A DNA stretch of 64,000 nt from Plotosus lineatus (taxonomy: Eukaryota; Chordata; Actinopteri; Siluriformes; Plotosidae), in the NCBI GenBank assembly GCA_024760905.1, contig CM045750.1:19781919-19845918 (forward strand), in the 5' to 3' direction. Under the pieces are notes generated by a model. That model was given only the letters and a program-made list of their open reading frames with translations, was not told the origin of the DNA and did not search any database. Within the stretch, counting starts at the first letter, position 1, and each line of letters begins with the position of its first letter. This document shows, piece by piece, positions 32,268 through 43,051 of the stretch. The position numbers and the translations under genes are program-made.

Positions 32268-33821
32268 CTAGTCCTTCTCAAAAAATTAGCATATTGTGAT
32301 GAAGTTGATTATTTTCTGTAATGTACTGATAAAATTAAACTTTCACATATTTTAGATTCACTGCACACCAACTGAAATATTTCAGGTCTTTCATTGTTTT
32401 AATACTGATGATTTTGGCATACAGCTCATGAAAACCCAAAATTCATATCTCAAAAAATTAGCATATCATGTTCAGGTAGTCTAAATGAGCTATTAATCTA
32501 ATCATCTGAATCAACCAATTAACTCTAAACACCTGCAAAAGATTCCTGAGGCTTTTAAAAACTCCCAGCCTGGTTCATTACTCAAAACCGCAATCATGGG
32601 TAAGACTGCCGACCTGACTGCTGTCCAGAAGGCCATCATTGACACCCTCAAGCAAGAGGGTAAGATACAGAAAGAAATCTCTGAGCGAATAGGCTGTTCC
32701 CAGAGTGCTGCATCAAGCCACCTCAGTGGGACGTCTGTGGGAAGGAAAAGGTGTGGCAGAAAACGCTGCACAACCAGAAGAGGTGACCGGACCCTGAGGA
32801 GGATTGTGGAGAAGGGCCGATTCCAGACCTTGGGGGACCTGTGGAAGCAGTGGACTGGGCTACAGGTGCCGCATTCCCCAGGTCAAGCCACTTTTGAACC
32901 AGAAACAGCGGCAGAAGTGGCTGACCTGGGCTACAGAGAAGCAGCACTGGACTGTTGCTCAGTGATCCAAAGTACTTTTTTCGGATGAAAGCAAATTTTG
33001 CATGTCATTCGGAAATCAAGGTGCCAGAGTCTGGAGGAAGACTGGGGAGAAGGAAATGCCAAAATGCCTGAAGTCCAGTGTCAAGTAGCCACAGTCAGTG
33101 ATGGTCTGGGGTGCCATGTCAGCTGCTGGTGTTGGTCCACTGTGTTTTATGAAGGGCAGGGTCAATGCAGATAGCTATCAGGAGATTTTGGAGCACTTCA
33201 TGCTTCCATCTGCTGAAAAGCTTTCTGGAGATAAAGATTTCATTTTTCAGCACGACCTGGCACCTGCTCACAGTGCCAAAACTACTGCTAAATGATTTAC
33301 TGACCATGGTATTACTGTGCTCAATTGGCCTGCCAACTCTCCTGACCTGAACCCCATAGAGAATCTGTGAGAGATTGTGAAGAGGAAGTTGAGAGACACC
33401 AGACCCAACACTGTGGATGAGCTTAAGGCCGCTATCGAAGCATCCTGGGCCTTCGTAACACCTCAGCAGTGCCACAGGCTGATTGGCTCCATGCCACGCC
33501 GCATTGAAGCAGTCATTTCTGCAAAAGGATTCCCGACCAAGTATTGAGTGCAGAACTGAACATAATTATTTGAAGGTTGACTTTTTTGTAGTAAAAGCAC
33601 TTTTTTTATTGGTCGGATGAAATATGCTAATTTTTTGAGATGGGAATTTTGGGTTTTCATGAGCTGTATGCCAAAATCATCAGTATTAAAACAATAAAAG
33701 ACCTGAAATATGTCAGTTGGTGTGCAATGAAACTAAAATATATGAAAGTTAAATTTTTATCAGTACATTACAGAAAATAATGAACTTTATCACAATATGC
33801 TAATTTTTTGAGAAGGACTAG
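32268..33821 (+). mobile_element. Tc1-like transposon, both ends intact
   Basis: 1,554 bp bounded by perfect terminal CTAGTCCTTCTC and GAGAAGGACTAG with TA on each side (32266-32267 and 33822-33823). The inverted repeats extend inwards about 200 bp (for example 32391-32470 against 33647-33700). An internal repeat of the terminal text (aaaaaattagcatat, 32452) gives the long IR/DR layout typical of fish Tc1-like elements (family knowledge). It encodes a broken transposase. Confidence 0.95.
32596..33547 (+). pseudogene. Tc1-like transposase pseudogene
   Basis: DD34E-type cut-and-paste transposase remnant. The start is the ATG at 32596 (MGKTADLTAVQKAIIDTLKQ), followed by the first helix-turn-helix (EISERIGCSQSAASSHLSG). 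After LGDLWKQWTG the second DNA-binding region is largely missing and the frame shifts, so the first open segment ends at 32988. In shifted frames the three catalytic landmarks remain readable: Asp in LFSDESKF (about 32975), Asp in FQHDLAPAHS (about 33250), Glu in DLNPIENL (about 33350). In-frame stops occur at TAG near 33087, TGA at 33293-33295 and TGA near 33368. The original terminator is probably TGA at 33545. Inactive. Confidence 0.9.
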
Positions 33822-33948
33822 TATACAGGGGTACCTCATCTTACAATAGACCCAGCAAAAGAAAAATCCAGGTTACGAAAACATTAAAAAAAAAAAAAAT
33901 TGTCTCTGTCTATGAAACACCCCAAATGCTCCATTCAAACAATGCACG

Positions 33949-34200
33949 AGCTGCTCTCCCATTGACTATCTTCCAACAGCCCGCCCCGCTGGCCTCCCAT
34001 CGGCTAGGAGGGATGACACAGCTCCCCTCCATTGGCTATCTCCCAACATCCTGCCCTGCTGGCCTCCCATTGGCTTAATCAGGATTACACAGATCCCTCT
34101 CATTGGCTATCTCCCAACACCCCGCCCCGCTGGCCTCCCATTGGCTTGGAGGGATGACGCATCTCCCTCCCATTGGCTATTATGGAGCTGCATCTCTCAT
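33949..34200 (+). promoter_or_regulatory. Tandem CCAAT/GC-box array in Tigger element
   Basis: Three units of 72, 71 and 70 bp plus a partial fourth. Each unit has two inverted CCAAT boxes (attggct) with tcccaacacc and gctggcctccc between them. Units 1 and 3 add a GC box (cccgccccgct) and a ggatgacgca or ggatgacaca CRE/AP-1-like element. Promoter-like by motif content; activity is inferred only. Confidence 0.5.
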
Positions 34201-34345
34201 AATGTTTTTCGTGTAAAGTACAGAGTTACTGTTGTTTCATGAGTTTTTTGAGTCATTGCAGCTCTGTTTTGACTCAAGCTTTTAAGCTTCCATAAACATT
34301 TGTAAGATCATTACTCTGCGAAGAAGACATGGTCAACACATGCAT

Positions 34346-34346
<1 letters not shown>

Positions 34347-34405
<59 letters not shown>
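34347..34405. repeat. (CA)n microsatellite in Tigger element
   Basis: About 29 CA units just 5' of the helix-turn-helix remnant. Confidence 0.95.
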
Positions 34406-34408
<3 letters not shown>

Positions 34409-34462
34409 TGCTCGCGTGTGATTTCTGGTGCGAGTGAATAGAAGAAGTGAGCTCGTGGCATG

Positions 34463-34535
34463 CGGTTGAGTGATATTGCAAAGGGATATGGCCAAACCCG
34501 TCTACCATCAGTACGATGTTGAAGCAGAAGAAGGC
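34463..34535 (+). pseudogene. Tigger transposase N-terminal helix-turn-helix remnant
   Basis: Reads RLSDIAKGYGQT and, after a one-base frameshift near 34500, STISTMLKQKKA. This pattern is the CENP-B/Tigger N-terminal DNA-binding domain (family knowledge). The DDE catalytic domain is absent. Confidence 0.7.
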
Positions 34536-34714
34536 CTTAAAAGGTATACTTTTATAATTTTTAAAGGGTTTAGGGGGTAGTATCAGGGCCCTTGGAATGA
34601 ATCACACGTTTTACATGTAAAATGTGGTTCAATTTACAAAAAAATCCAGGTTTAGAAAAAGGCTCTGGAATGGATTAATTTCGGAAGGTGAGGCACCACT
34701 GTATATAGTAGTAA

Positions 34715-34761
34715 TACTACTACTACTACTACTACTACTGCTACTACTACTACTACTACTG

Positions 34762-34814
<53 letters not shown>
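34715..34814. repeat. (TAC)n(ATA)n compound microsatellite
   Basis: TAC units with one TGC variant to about 34760, then ATA units. Confidence 0.95.
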
Positions 34815-34815
34815 C

Positions 34816-35170
34816 AGGGCTGGTGGCATGGTATCGTAGAAGTTAGCACGTCTGCCTCGGCCTGGGTTTGATTGCTAGCTCAGGGGTTTCTATGCAGTGT
34901 TTGCATGTTCTCTCCCCTGAGTTTGTGTGGGTTTCCTCCGGATACTCCGGTTTCCTCCCACATGCACAGTAGGTTAATTGGCTGTTCCAAATCACCCCTA
35001 GGTGTGAGTGTAATAGTGAATGGTTGTGCGAATGTTGGCCCTGCGATGGCCTGATGAGGTTTCCAGGGTGTACCCTGCCCTCACCTAAAGTTGATTGAGA
35101 TGGGCACCAGCCTCCCCGCAATCCTAATATGGAATACACGTTTCAGAAAATGAATAAATGAATAATCAGC
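34816..35170 (+). mobile_element. SINE-C
   Basis: Head cgtagaagttagcacgtctg with the 'cagcaagaaggtcc' part deleted, then tttgcatgttctctcccc, ggtttcctcccacatgcaca, and tail gggcaccagcctccccgcaa ending aatgaataaatgaata. Confidence 0.8.
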
Positions 35171-35344
35171 ACTTTGAAATGTTATTTTCTCCCATGGGGG
35201 AAGAATCACAAGACAGACTGAGGATGGTGAGACTTAAGTTTTATTAGTGTACAGGTTTATTTATATTTTATTCATTTGTTTTTGCTGCGTTGTGTTACAA
35301 GGCTGTTATATCAACCTGAAATAAATCTTGACTCACCAAACTAA

Positions 35345-35640
35345 ACAGCAGTGGCCCAGTGGTAGCCTGCTGAACTCCCAAGGTCAGGGGGTCAAGCCTC
35401 ACTGTCACTGAATTTTCACTGCTGTCCCTCAGTACGGCTAATAGGGTTATCAGAGGCCGTCCATGTCTCTCACCAGAACCACTGCTGACTTTCGTAAAGA
35501 GTAGGCGGTACTGCCATCAGCATATTTCCGCTCTACGATGGCCTGGCGAGCTGTCTAGGGTGTACTTTACCCTCAGCCTCCCCGTTACCATAATTAGACT
35601 TTAGCGGTTCAGAATAAATAAATGGATGAATAAATGAATG
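35345..35640 (+). mobile_element. SINE-B, diverged
   Basis: agtggcccagtggtagcctg, ggggtcaagcctcact, ctaatagggttatcagagg, actttcgtaaagagtaggcg, tail ctcagcctccccgttacc. Confidence 0.75.
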
Positions 35641-35864
35641 AATTCTGATACGAGGCAAGCGTGACCTGCCATTTTACGATAGTTTGCGAGGTTATATGCA
35701 TCAAGTCAGTTATAAAATTAAAGCGAATCAGTTTTGGGATATCCGAGGCCAGTCCTGTAGAAACGTGTGAGGCAGAACCAAAGGTTTGCGAGGGAGACAG
35801 AGTGGAATTGGACAATATTTATGTTCGAGGATCTGTGTATGTGTATATGTAATATCAAGTGTAA

Positions 35865-35867
<3 letters not shown>

Positions 35868-35930
<63 letters not shown>

Positions 35931-36059
35931 TCAAACAAATTCCAAACCTCAAAGTACACAAGCAACAGCATGACATGCACACACATACAAACACACACAA
36001 ACATGGGCGCTATTGGTTTAGGATACACACTGGACAGCTCACCAGAGCAACACAGGACC

Positions 36060-36142
<83 letters not shown>

Positions 36143-36245
36143 ACTCTGTCAACTTTGAACATTCACTCAGCCTAATGTGCATGTCTTTGGACTATGGGAG
36201 GAAACCAGAGTACGCAGAGCAAACACACACACACACACACACACA

Positions 36246-36290
<45 letters not shown>

Positions 36291-36327
36291 ACACACACCT
36301 CAAAATCTACAAGCAACTGCATGACAT

Positions 36328-36376
<49 letters not shown>

Positions 36377-36459
36377 GTGGCAACTTGGAACATTCACTTA
36401 GCTTAATGTCAGTGCTTCTCAATTATTTTACCCCCCGCCCACACACACACACACACACC
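35868..36459. repeat. Five (AC)n arrays with duplicated spacers
   Basis: AC arrays at 35868-35928, 36062-36139, 36223-36296, 36331-36374 and 36438-36459. Spacers recur: 'caagcaacagcatgacatgca' type text at 35957 and 36308, and 'aacattcactcagc' at 36146 and 36390. This indicates local duplication mediated by the arrays. Confidence 0.85.
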
Positions 36460-36880
36460 AGGAAGAGGAAAAGACACCCCCAATATAAATACAGTGGTGT
36501 AATTCGTCTAAAAAGTGTTAAGTAATCCTCTGCATACTCTGTATCCTTATTAACATAATAAATCATTATTATCATTATGGGATACAAAAAAAAAAAAAAA
36601 AAAGAAATATAGATTATATAGATTAAATAACTTTATTTCATTTTTTTTAGTCTTTCAACAAAAAGATTTAAAGTGCATCAATTTGCTTGAAATAACAACA
36701 ATAAAAAAAATAATCCTTATTTAAACTGTCAATATTTTTGACCAACAATTTGAACCATTTGATACTGAAAGATAAAGTTAAATAAAATCAACAAATAATA
36801 ATATATTCAAATTGATCAGCAATATGAACTCAGGAGCACAAAATATAAAACACTTTAACCTACAAAACAAAAATGAATAA

Positions 36881-36968
<88 letters not shown>

Positions 36969-37792
36969 GTTGGTGGTGGTGGTGGTGGTGGTGGTAGTAG
37001 TAGTAGTGTTGTTGTTGTTGTCAAAATGATGAAGTCCAGATTAATGGCTTTAATGAGCATGTTTGCAGTGCACAGCTTTTCAAAGCCGAGTTTAAAGCAC
37101 GATACTGAACTCTCAGCTCCTGCTCAATGCTGAACTGGGACCTGGACTTATTTCCGCAGCAGTGACGTCATCCAGCATGACAGAGACCGTGTGTGCTACA
37201 GGTCGGATCAGTTCCTCCCCTGTGCTGTGGGGTTTTCTACACTGAGCAGTTTGGTACTCCACCTTATCTGATGCTAACACAGCTCACTGGTTTGCTGGAG
37301 TAGCGTTCACAAATTGGGATGGTTTTTGGCAATACTCGGCACATTTTCGCTGAAAAATCTCATGCGGCTCGTCACGTGATCACACCTGAATTTATTTGTC
37401 GTTATGCTGTCCGCTGCCAATGTTTCCTGACACAGTGAACACAGCAGTCTTTCCTCGTTTCTCACCGTAGCACAGTGAAGCCGAGCGTTACGTACGCTTC
37501 ATCATACCTTCTCCACTTAACTTCCAGGAGACATTTGTTTCTCTCACTGTCTCCATCTCTCTCTGCCTCTCTTTCTGTCCCTGTTAAAAATGTCCATAGT
37601 GGGTTTATTAACTTCACTTCTTATTTTACCTCTGGGCACACTCTGGCAGTAAGGAGACCACTGCCACCTGCTGTAGTGGATGTACAATTACACTTTATCC
37701 TAATACGACAAAAAAAGAAAGAAAGAAAGAAAAAACATGTTCCCTGGGGTCACACGCGCTCCCCCCGGGGGGGGGGTATTTGAGAACCACTG
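36410..37792. mobile_element. hAT (Charlie-like) non-autonomous element
   Basis: Terminal inverted repeats CAGTGCTTCTCAATTA and, inverted, TATTTGAGAACCACTG. Flanking 8-bp direct repeats cttaatgt (36402-36409) and tttaatgt (37793-37800) match at 7 of 8. TIR text and 8-bp target size are those of Charlie-type hATs (family knowledge). No transposase ORF is present. Subterminal text 'ccactgccacctgctgtag' recurs inverted at 43400 and 45770. Confidence 0.85.
36881..37020. repeat. (AAT)n(ATT)n palindrome followed by (GGT)n, (AGT)n, (TTG)n
   Basis: AAT units to 36921 meet ATT units to 36968 with no spacer, giving perfect arms of about 41 bp. Then ggt units (36970-36993), agt units and ttg units. Confidence 0.95.
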
Positions 37793-37925
37793 TTTAATGT
37801 GCATGTCTTTGGACTATGCAAGGAAACCGGAGTACCCAGAGCAAACCAACACACACACACATACCCTCACGCTGAGGCTATGAGGCAGACATTCTCACCA
37901 CTACATCATTGTGCCGCCCGAGTTG

Positions 37926-38405
37926 TTCCCATAGAATCACTGATACATTGGAAAAGATATGTCTACAAACCATGACTGTCAGAGCTGCTGTTCAATACAA
38001 AATCTGACCAATGAGAATTAAGCATTCAAGCAATTCACCAATTTCTCAGAAATCTGTTCCCATCATATGCAATAACAGTATTACTTGCTGAACAGGATCG
38101 ATCTGAGCAATTACCCATCTCCAGAAAACTAATTCTCTTATTTGTTGGTACTTTGTGTCAAAAGTCTCGTCAGGGGCCTGAATAATGAGGTCCATCTCTT
38201 TGAAGCTACATTTTACTTTTCAGTAATTGGCACTTTTTGAAGCCAGGCCTGGACCATGCCTTGAAAATCACCCCACTCTCTGTAACTCACCAGACCTCCC
38301 TAAATTTAATTTCGGCAAAGTGTGGGTTCCTGTGCCTTAGTTACATGTTGTCAAGCTGTTCTATTGTCTTTAATTAGGCATGGACACATAAATAAGAAAA
38401 CATAA
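37926..38405 (+). repeat. D repeat, copy 2
   Basis: Longest copy. Its 5' part ('atcatatgcaataacagta', 'aacaggatcgatctgagc') matches copy 3 at 39255. Its 3' part ('ggcctgaataatgaggtcc', 'ctgttctattgtcttt') matches copy 1 at 31240. Confidence 0.55.
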
Positions 38406-38424
38406 CAAAAAATAAATAAATCTG

Positions 38425-39195
38425 CAGAACTTTGGCATGCTTGTTAGCATGGCTTCCCCAAAGCAAGAATGTCTTTTGTTTGAATCTTCAGCTCAACAAA
38501 GGAATTCTAGTTTGGAGTTTGCATGTTCTCCCCATGCGTACATAGGCTTTCTCTGGTTATTCCAGTTTCCTCCAGGGACCAAAGACATGGACAATTGGCT
38601 AACTGGATGTTCCAAATTTCCGCTAGGTGTGAGTGTACGTGAATAGTTGTAAGTGTTGGTTGTCTGATGGATTGGTGAGCGGTTTGGGGTGTACACTGCC
38701 TTCACCCAGAATAAGATGAGATAGGATTACAATGATCCCTCGCTACTTCGAGCTTCAGCTTCTGTGGCTTCAGTGCACCATGGATTTTTCAAAAATATTA
38801 CTCAAAAAGTAAAAAAATAGGAAAAAAAGTGAAGGAAAATGCCACAAAACAAGACTTATTATGCAACACAACCAAAAAAAAAAAAAAAAAAAAAAACTCC
38901 GAACAAGACTGCTTGCATTTTTATATGAAGCTTGCATCTCTGTTTGTGTGCGTGTCTGTATGTGTGTGTATTTCTATTTTATTTACATCGAATGCATTAT
39001 TTTTGAATGTTTAATTGTTGTTATAAGCATTTATAGTGTTGAATATGTATTTATTGATATTATGCATATGCATGTACGTATACGTCAGTCAGTGGGGTCT
39101 ATCCTACTTTGCGTAAATCAGCGGTCACAGGGAGTCTCGGTCCCCATTAACCGCGGAAAGTGAGGGATCCCTGTAAAAGGTTCAGTAATTGGAGT
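38425..39195 (+). mobile_element. SINE-C split by MITE-T
   Basis: Left part to 38729: ggcatgcttgttagcatggc, gtttgcatgttctccccatg, ccaaagacatggacaattg, agatgagataggatta. Right scrap 39174-39195 resumes taaaaggttcagtaattg, matching the family's 'ggattaagcggttcag'. Confidence 0.75.
38730..39173 (-). mobile_element. MITE-T inserted in SINE-C
   Basis: Opens CAATGATCCCTCGCTACTTC and closes ggaaagtgagggatccctg, with TA at 38728-38729 and 39174-39175. An A run lies at 38872-38896. Confidence 0.9.
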
Positions 39196-39254
39196 GATGT
39201 ATGGCTAAATAAAATTAAATAAAATTATAAATAAATAAGAGGCTACAGGAAAAA

Positions 39255-39400
39255 AAAATAATTACCACCTGGCCAATGAAAACTGATCATTCATGCATCC
39301 CGTACTTTGGTATAGATGTGTTTACATCATATACAATGACGATAAGAACTACTGAATAGGATCAATCCGAAACAATAACAAGAAAAGCACTACACTCTAA
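39255..39400 (+). repeat. D repeat, copy 3 (5' part)
   Basis: Reads ctggccaatgaaaactgatc, atcatatacaatgacgataa and gaataggatcaatccgaaac, parallel to 38008-38120. Confidence 0.55.
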
Positions 39401-39964
39401 TTTCCTCTATAGCTTTAAACCTAGTCGGCCATTATTTATGTAAGAGATATTCGTTTTCTCTGAGCGGGAGTCCGCTGCTTTCTTTCCCCCCACACGCTTT
39501 ATTCAACCTGGTGAGTAAATATGATGTTGACTGGCTGCACGACTCTCTCAGTGGTTGTGCAGGGAGTACGGTTTCAGGCCTTTGTCCGATGCACACTTCA
39601 TGCAAGCAGGTTTAATTAGAATCCATTTTAAATATTAACAGCTGTTGTGTCCAACCTATAATGCTGGAGGAAACCGGATAACTGAGTAGAAGGAAACCTG
39701 ACAGCATTAAACATACTCGATGACAGCTCCAAGCTGCTAGCAATTAATTACCTGATCTAGTTGGAGTTTTTAATGTATATGCAGGTTTGAATTCATTTGA
39801 TCATGAGTTGCACTGAACCATAAAAATGAGGGCAAGCAGGTGAAGGACCCTCGAGTTAATGCGGCCACATCGTACAAAGCAGGTTGTTTATAAATATGTA
39901 TGAGATCACTGACAGTGTTTCCAAAGAGGCTGCACACATAATGGAGCCTGGTTCATTACAGTGA

Positions 39965-40045
<81 letters not shown>

Positions 40046-40545
40046 ATGCATGCTATGGCTTTTCCTCAAACTCAGAGTCTCACACGACACCAGGGACCTG
40101 GACACTGATAACATTTTTCCGGGTTGAATAAAGGTACCGTAGCGGGTGCAGCGACTCAGTACCAGAGTGTTGAACGCAGTTGTAAAGATAACTGGAAGAT
40201 AACCTGACTTTTTGGCTAAACTCTGCCATTTAAGGTTGAGTTGCTTGCAGGCTTCACTAGAAGATATGAGAAGGAATTTACTGGAGAAGGAAATATATTT
40301 TCGGGCTTTCGGGGAAAGGTCTCGGCTTTAATAAGCTTTGTGACTTTTATTAAGAGACAGCTCGGTTCAAGCAGGATGTAATATTATTATAGATTTGAAT
40401 CATAATGGAGTTATTCTACTATTTTGTGCTTTGATGCAGACAACCTGGTATATGATTGGATATCTGGTGATTCATATTTTACCTGGTTTTTTGTTTGTTT
40501 TTATTTTTTTATTTTTTTGTTGCTTTTTTGTTACAATTTAACAAA

Positions 40546-40577
<32 letters not shown>

Positions 40578-40795
40578 GTGATATTATTCATTATACTCAC
40601 ATCACTTTATCATCAGGGTAAGGGTACCATGCAATGTAAAGAAAAGACATTATAATAACTTATGGTCATAGTTAACACTCGGATCATGATGTCATAAAAA
40701 ACGATTATGGGTCTGTACATAAACCAAACAAGCAAACAAATAAATAGACATTTTCTCTTATTAATTGAATATAAATTAAGAATAAAATAGGATGG
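39401..40795. other. Low-copy stretch with (TG)n and (AAT)n
   Basis: (TG)n at 39966-40043 and a short AAT array at 40549-40577. The remainder is unique-looking with no domain. Confidence 0.5.
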
Positions 40796-41036
40796 CACAG
40801 TGCAGCCAACTGGGTTATCAAAGGCCGGCCATGTCTCTCACTGCCTATGGTGTGAGGTTCATGTAAAAGAACCACTGGTGACTTTTGACAAGAGGAGCTG
40901 AATAGCCGTCAGTGTGTTTCTGCCCTGAAATGGCCTGGAGAGCTGTCCAGGATGTACTCCGTGCTATCCCAGAGTCATCTGAAATGGGCACCAGCCTCCT
41001 CGAGACCCGAATGAGGATTAAACGGTTCATAAAAGA
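40796..41036 (+). mobile_element. SINE-B, head missing
   Basis: Starts in the body (cagtgcagccaactgggtta), then ttcatgtaaaagaaccactg, cagtgtgtttctgccctg, and tail gggcaccagcctcctcgaga. It ends against (TAC)n. Confidence 0.8.
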
Positions 41037-41037
41037 A

Positions 41038-41038
41038 A

Positions 41039-41073
<35 letters not shown>

Positions 41074-41094
41074 ATAATAATAATAATAATGATG

Positions 41095-41143
<49 letters not shown>

Positions 41144-41151
41144 TAATAATA
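41038..41151. repeat. (TAC)n(AAT)n compound microsatellite
   Basis: TAC units to 41072, then AAT units with a few GAT variants. The same TAC-then-AAT order occurs at 34715-34814. Confidence 0.95.
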
Positions 41152-41229
41152 ACCTGGTTGCACACAGTAAAAGCTGGCTACAAATCTACTGTTTACAAAA
41201 TGTGAACAAAATGCCCATATTATAATAAA

Positions 41230-41572
41230 GCAGGTTCATTCATTCCTTTATTTTATAAGCCACTTAATTTTACTTACACTGGAGCCTATTTCAGCTGACT
41301 CTGGGCTTAGGTGGGGTACACTCTGACTAGCTCGCCAGACCGCTGCAGGGCCAACACACATACGGCCATTCTCACTCATGCCAAGGAGTGATTTCGAACA
41401 GCCATTGAGCAAACTGTAGGAAACCAGAGTGCTCTGAGGAAACCTGTGCCAGCACGGCACGGGAAGAACATGAAAACCCCACACAGAAACACCTGAGCCC
41501 GGGAATTGAACCCAGACCTTCTTGATGTGAGGCATATGTGCTTCCCACCGCACCACCGTAATGCCCCCGAAA
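41230..41572 (-). mobile_element. SINE-C
   Basis: Reverse copy: ttataagccacttaatttta, ctagctcgccagaccgctgc, gggaattgaacccagacctt, caccgcaccaccgtaatgcc. It has a deletion around the 'cctaatgtgcatgtc' site. Confidence 0.8.
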
Positions 41573-42201
41573 AGTAAATTAAGGTGGATTAAAAAATAAT
41601 TCTAATCTTGCCTTGTTGTTTATAATTTTCTTCCCAGTTTACATGAAAAAAGGTTTAAAAATGTAACTCCCACAACTCGGATTTGTCCGGCCTGCTTTGC
41701 TTTTGCTTCCACCACAGACTGACATGAGTGGGAGGAGATTAATCTTTTAATATCTTGTGCCAAGTTAATCAAAGTCAGAGCTGACCTGAAAAATGTATTG
41801 GAATGTCATGAATGGGTGACGCAGGAAATGAACCGTGACTGAATGAAGTTTGATGCAGGTCCCACAGCTGTGGCCTGGTACGTGATAATCTCACAGGGAC
41901 AATCATTCAGTGGGCTAATCATGTGACACAGAGTGGAAAAAGTCCACACATGGTGAATCTGAGCCAATGAATATCAATACACATTACTGGTTACCCCAGA
42001 GACAATAGATGAAATGGCCTTGCTTCTGTTGTTGTGCTGATGTGGACCAAAGCTGGGTTTTTCTTCTCATAGCCGGGCCATCATATTCCTGCAGCAAACA
42101 GCTGAGGTGCAACACAGTGCTTATGCTTTTATTATTGGAAAAGTATTATCTCTGGTCATTCATATACACGCATACAGTCATAGAATAAACATATATGTAA
42201 T

Positions 42202-42268
<67 letters not shown>

Positions 42269-43051
42269 GTAAAGATATATGTACAATGCTGCAGCTTGAT
42301 TGGGTGTCACTGCCTGGTTCTGGCACAGTTCTAATGTTGTTCCTCTTGCCCTCGAGACCTGCCTGAACCTATTCTGATATCTTTCTGTTTGCAGGTTTCT
42401 TAACTTTTCTTAACTTCTGCTATTGTGGATTATACTTTCAAATTTGCACTCCACAATAAATAAATAAATAAATATTTTTTAAAATATATATGACCATGTT
42501 TTATCCTTCTGAAAATAATCTTACCTGGTACTGTAGACATGTAGCTAGGAACTGCTGACATAAACATAATCACCGCCTTAGGCTCAGAATATACATCCTG
42601 ATTTCTGCGAAGCTGTTTACTGCCAACATCAATTAGTAAATGTGCTTTATAAAGTCAGCGTGTTACAAAGAAAGTTTTGATTAAATTGTATTAAAGCAGG
42701 TTTGATGGAAAATGCGGAAAATGCCAGACTTGGCAGACCTGACGCCTGAGCAGTGCTCACACTAGAGGTGCAATAGAAAAGTTGCTGATGCAAATAGAGT
42801 TCTACAACGAATTTTGACGTTCGTTTCAGGATTTTTTTTTTTTTTTTTTTTTTGGCGACTCCACAGCCACGTCAATATTTTTCACCTTAAATGCATATGT
42901 ATCCGGGTTGTCTGTGATTGGTCGGCAGATGTTTTGTTTGCTTTTTGTCATCTAACCATTTTTATTCACGAGTTACGGGTGCAACTGTTTGAGAAGAGAT
43001 TGAGACGACTTAGCATCAGAGCCTTGTTTCATTCAAGGAAATTTCAAATAA
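41573..43051. other. Low-copy stretch with (CT)n
   Basis: (CT)n at 42204-42264, a short (AAAT) run at 42456-42475 and a T run at 42832-42854. No transposon end or coding domain was recognised in about 1.5 kb. Confidence 0.5.

Larger units (their letters stand above)
33826..34701 (+). mobile_element. Tigger/pogo-derived element, internally deleted
   Basis: 876 bp from CAGGGGTACCTCATCTTAC to the inverted ggaaggtgaggcaccactg, TA on both sides (33824-33825 and 34702-34703). It contains a 70-72 bp tandem array with CCAAT and GC boxes (33949-34200), a (CA)n at 34347-34405 and a CENP-B-type helix-turn-helix remnant (34463-34535). Confidence 0.85.
36015..37925 (-). mobile_element. SINE-C split by a hAT element
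   Basis: Reverse copy. The left part (36015-36409) is scrambled by AC arrays but shows ggacagctcaccagagcaac and ggactatgggaggaaacca. The right part 37793-37925 continues with gtgcatgtctttggactatg, ggaaaccggagtacccagag and the head complement accactacatcattgtgccg. Confidence 0.7.

Noticed and set aside
32596..33547. Functional transposase gene
   Set aside because: Internal stops, a frameshift and loss of the second DNA-binding region; only the terminal repeats look intact.
37373..37385. cacgtgat E-box as a regulatory site
   Set aside because: It lies inside the non-autonomous hAT element and a 6-bp motif is expected by chance.
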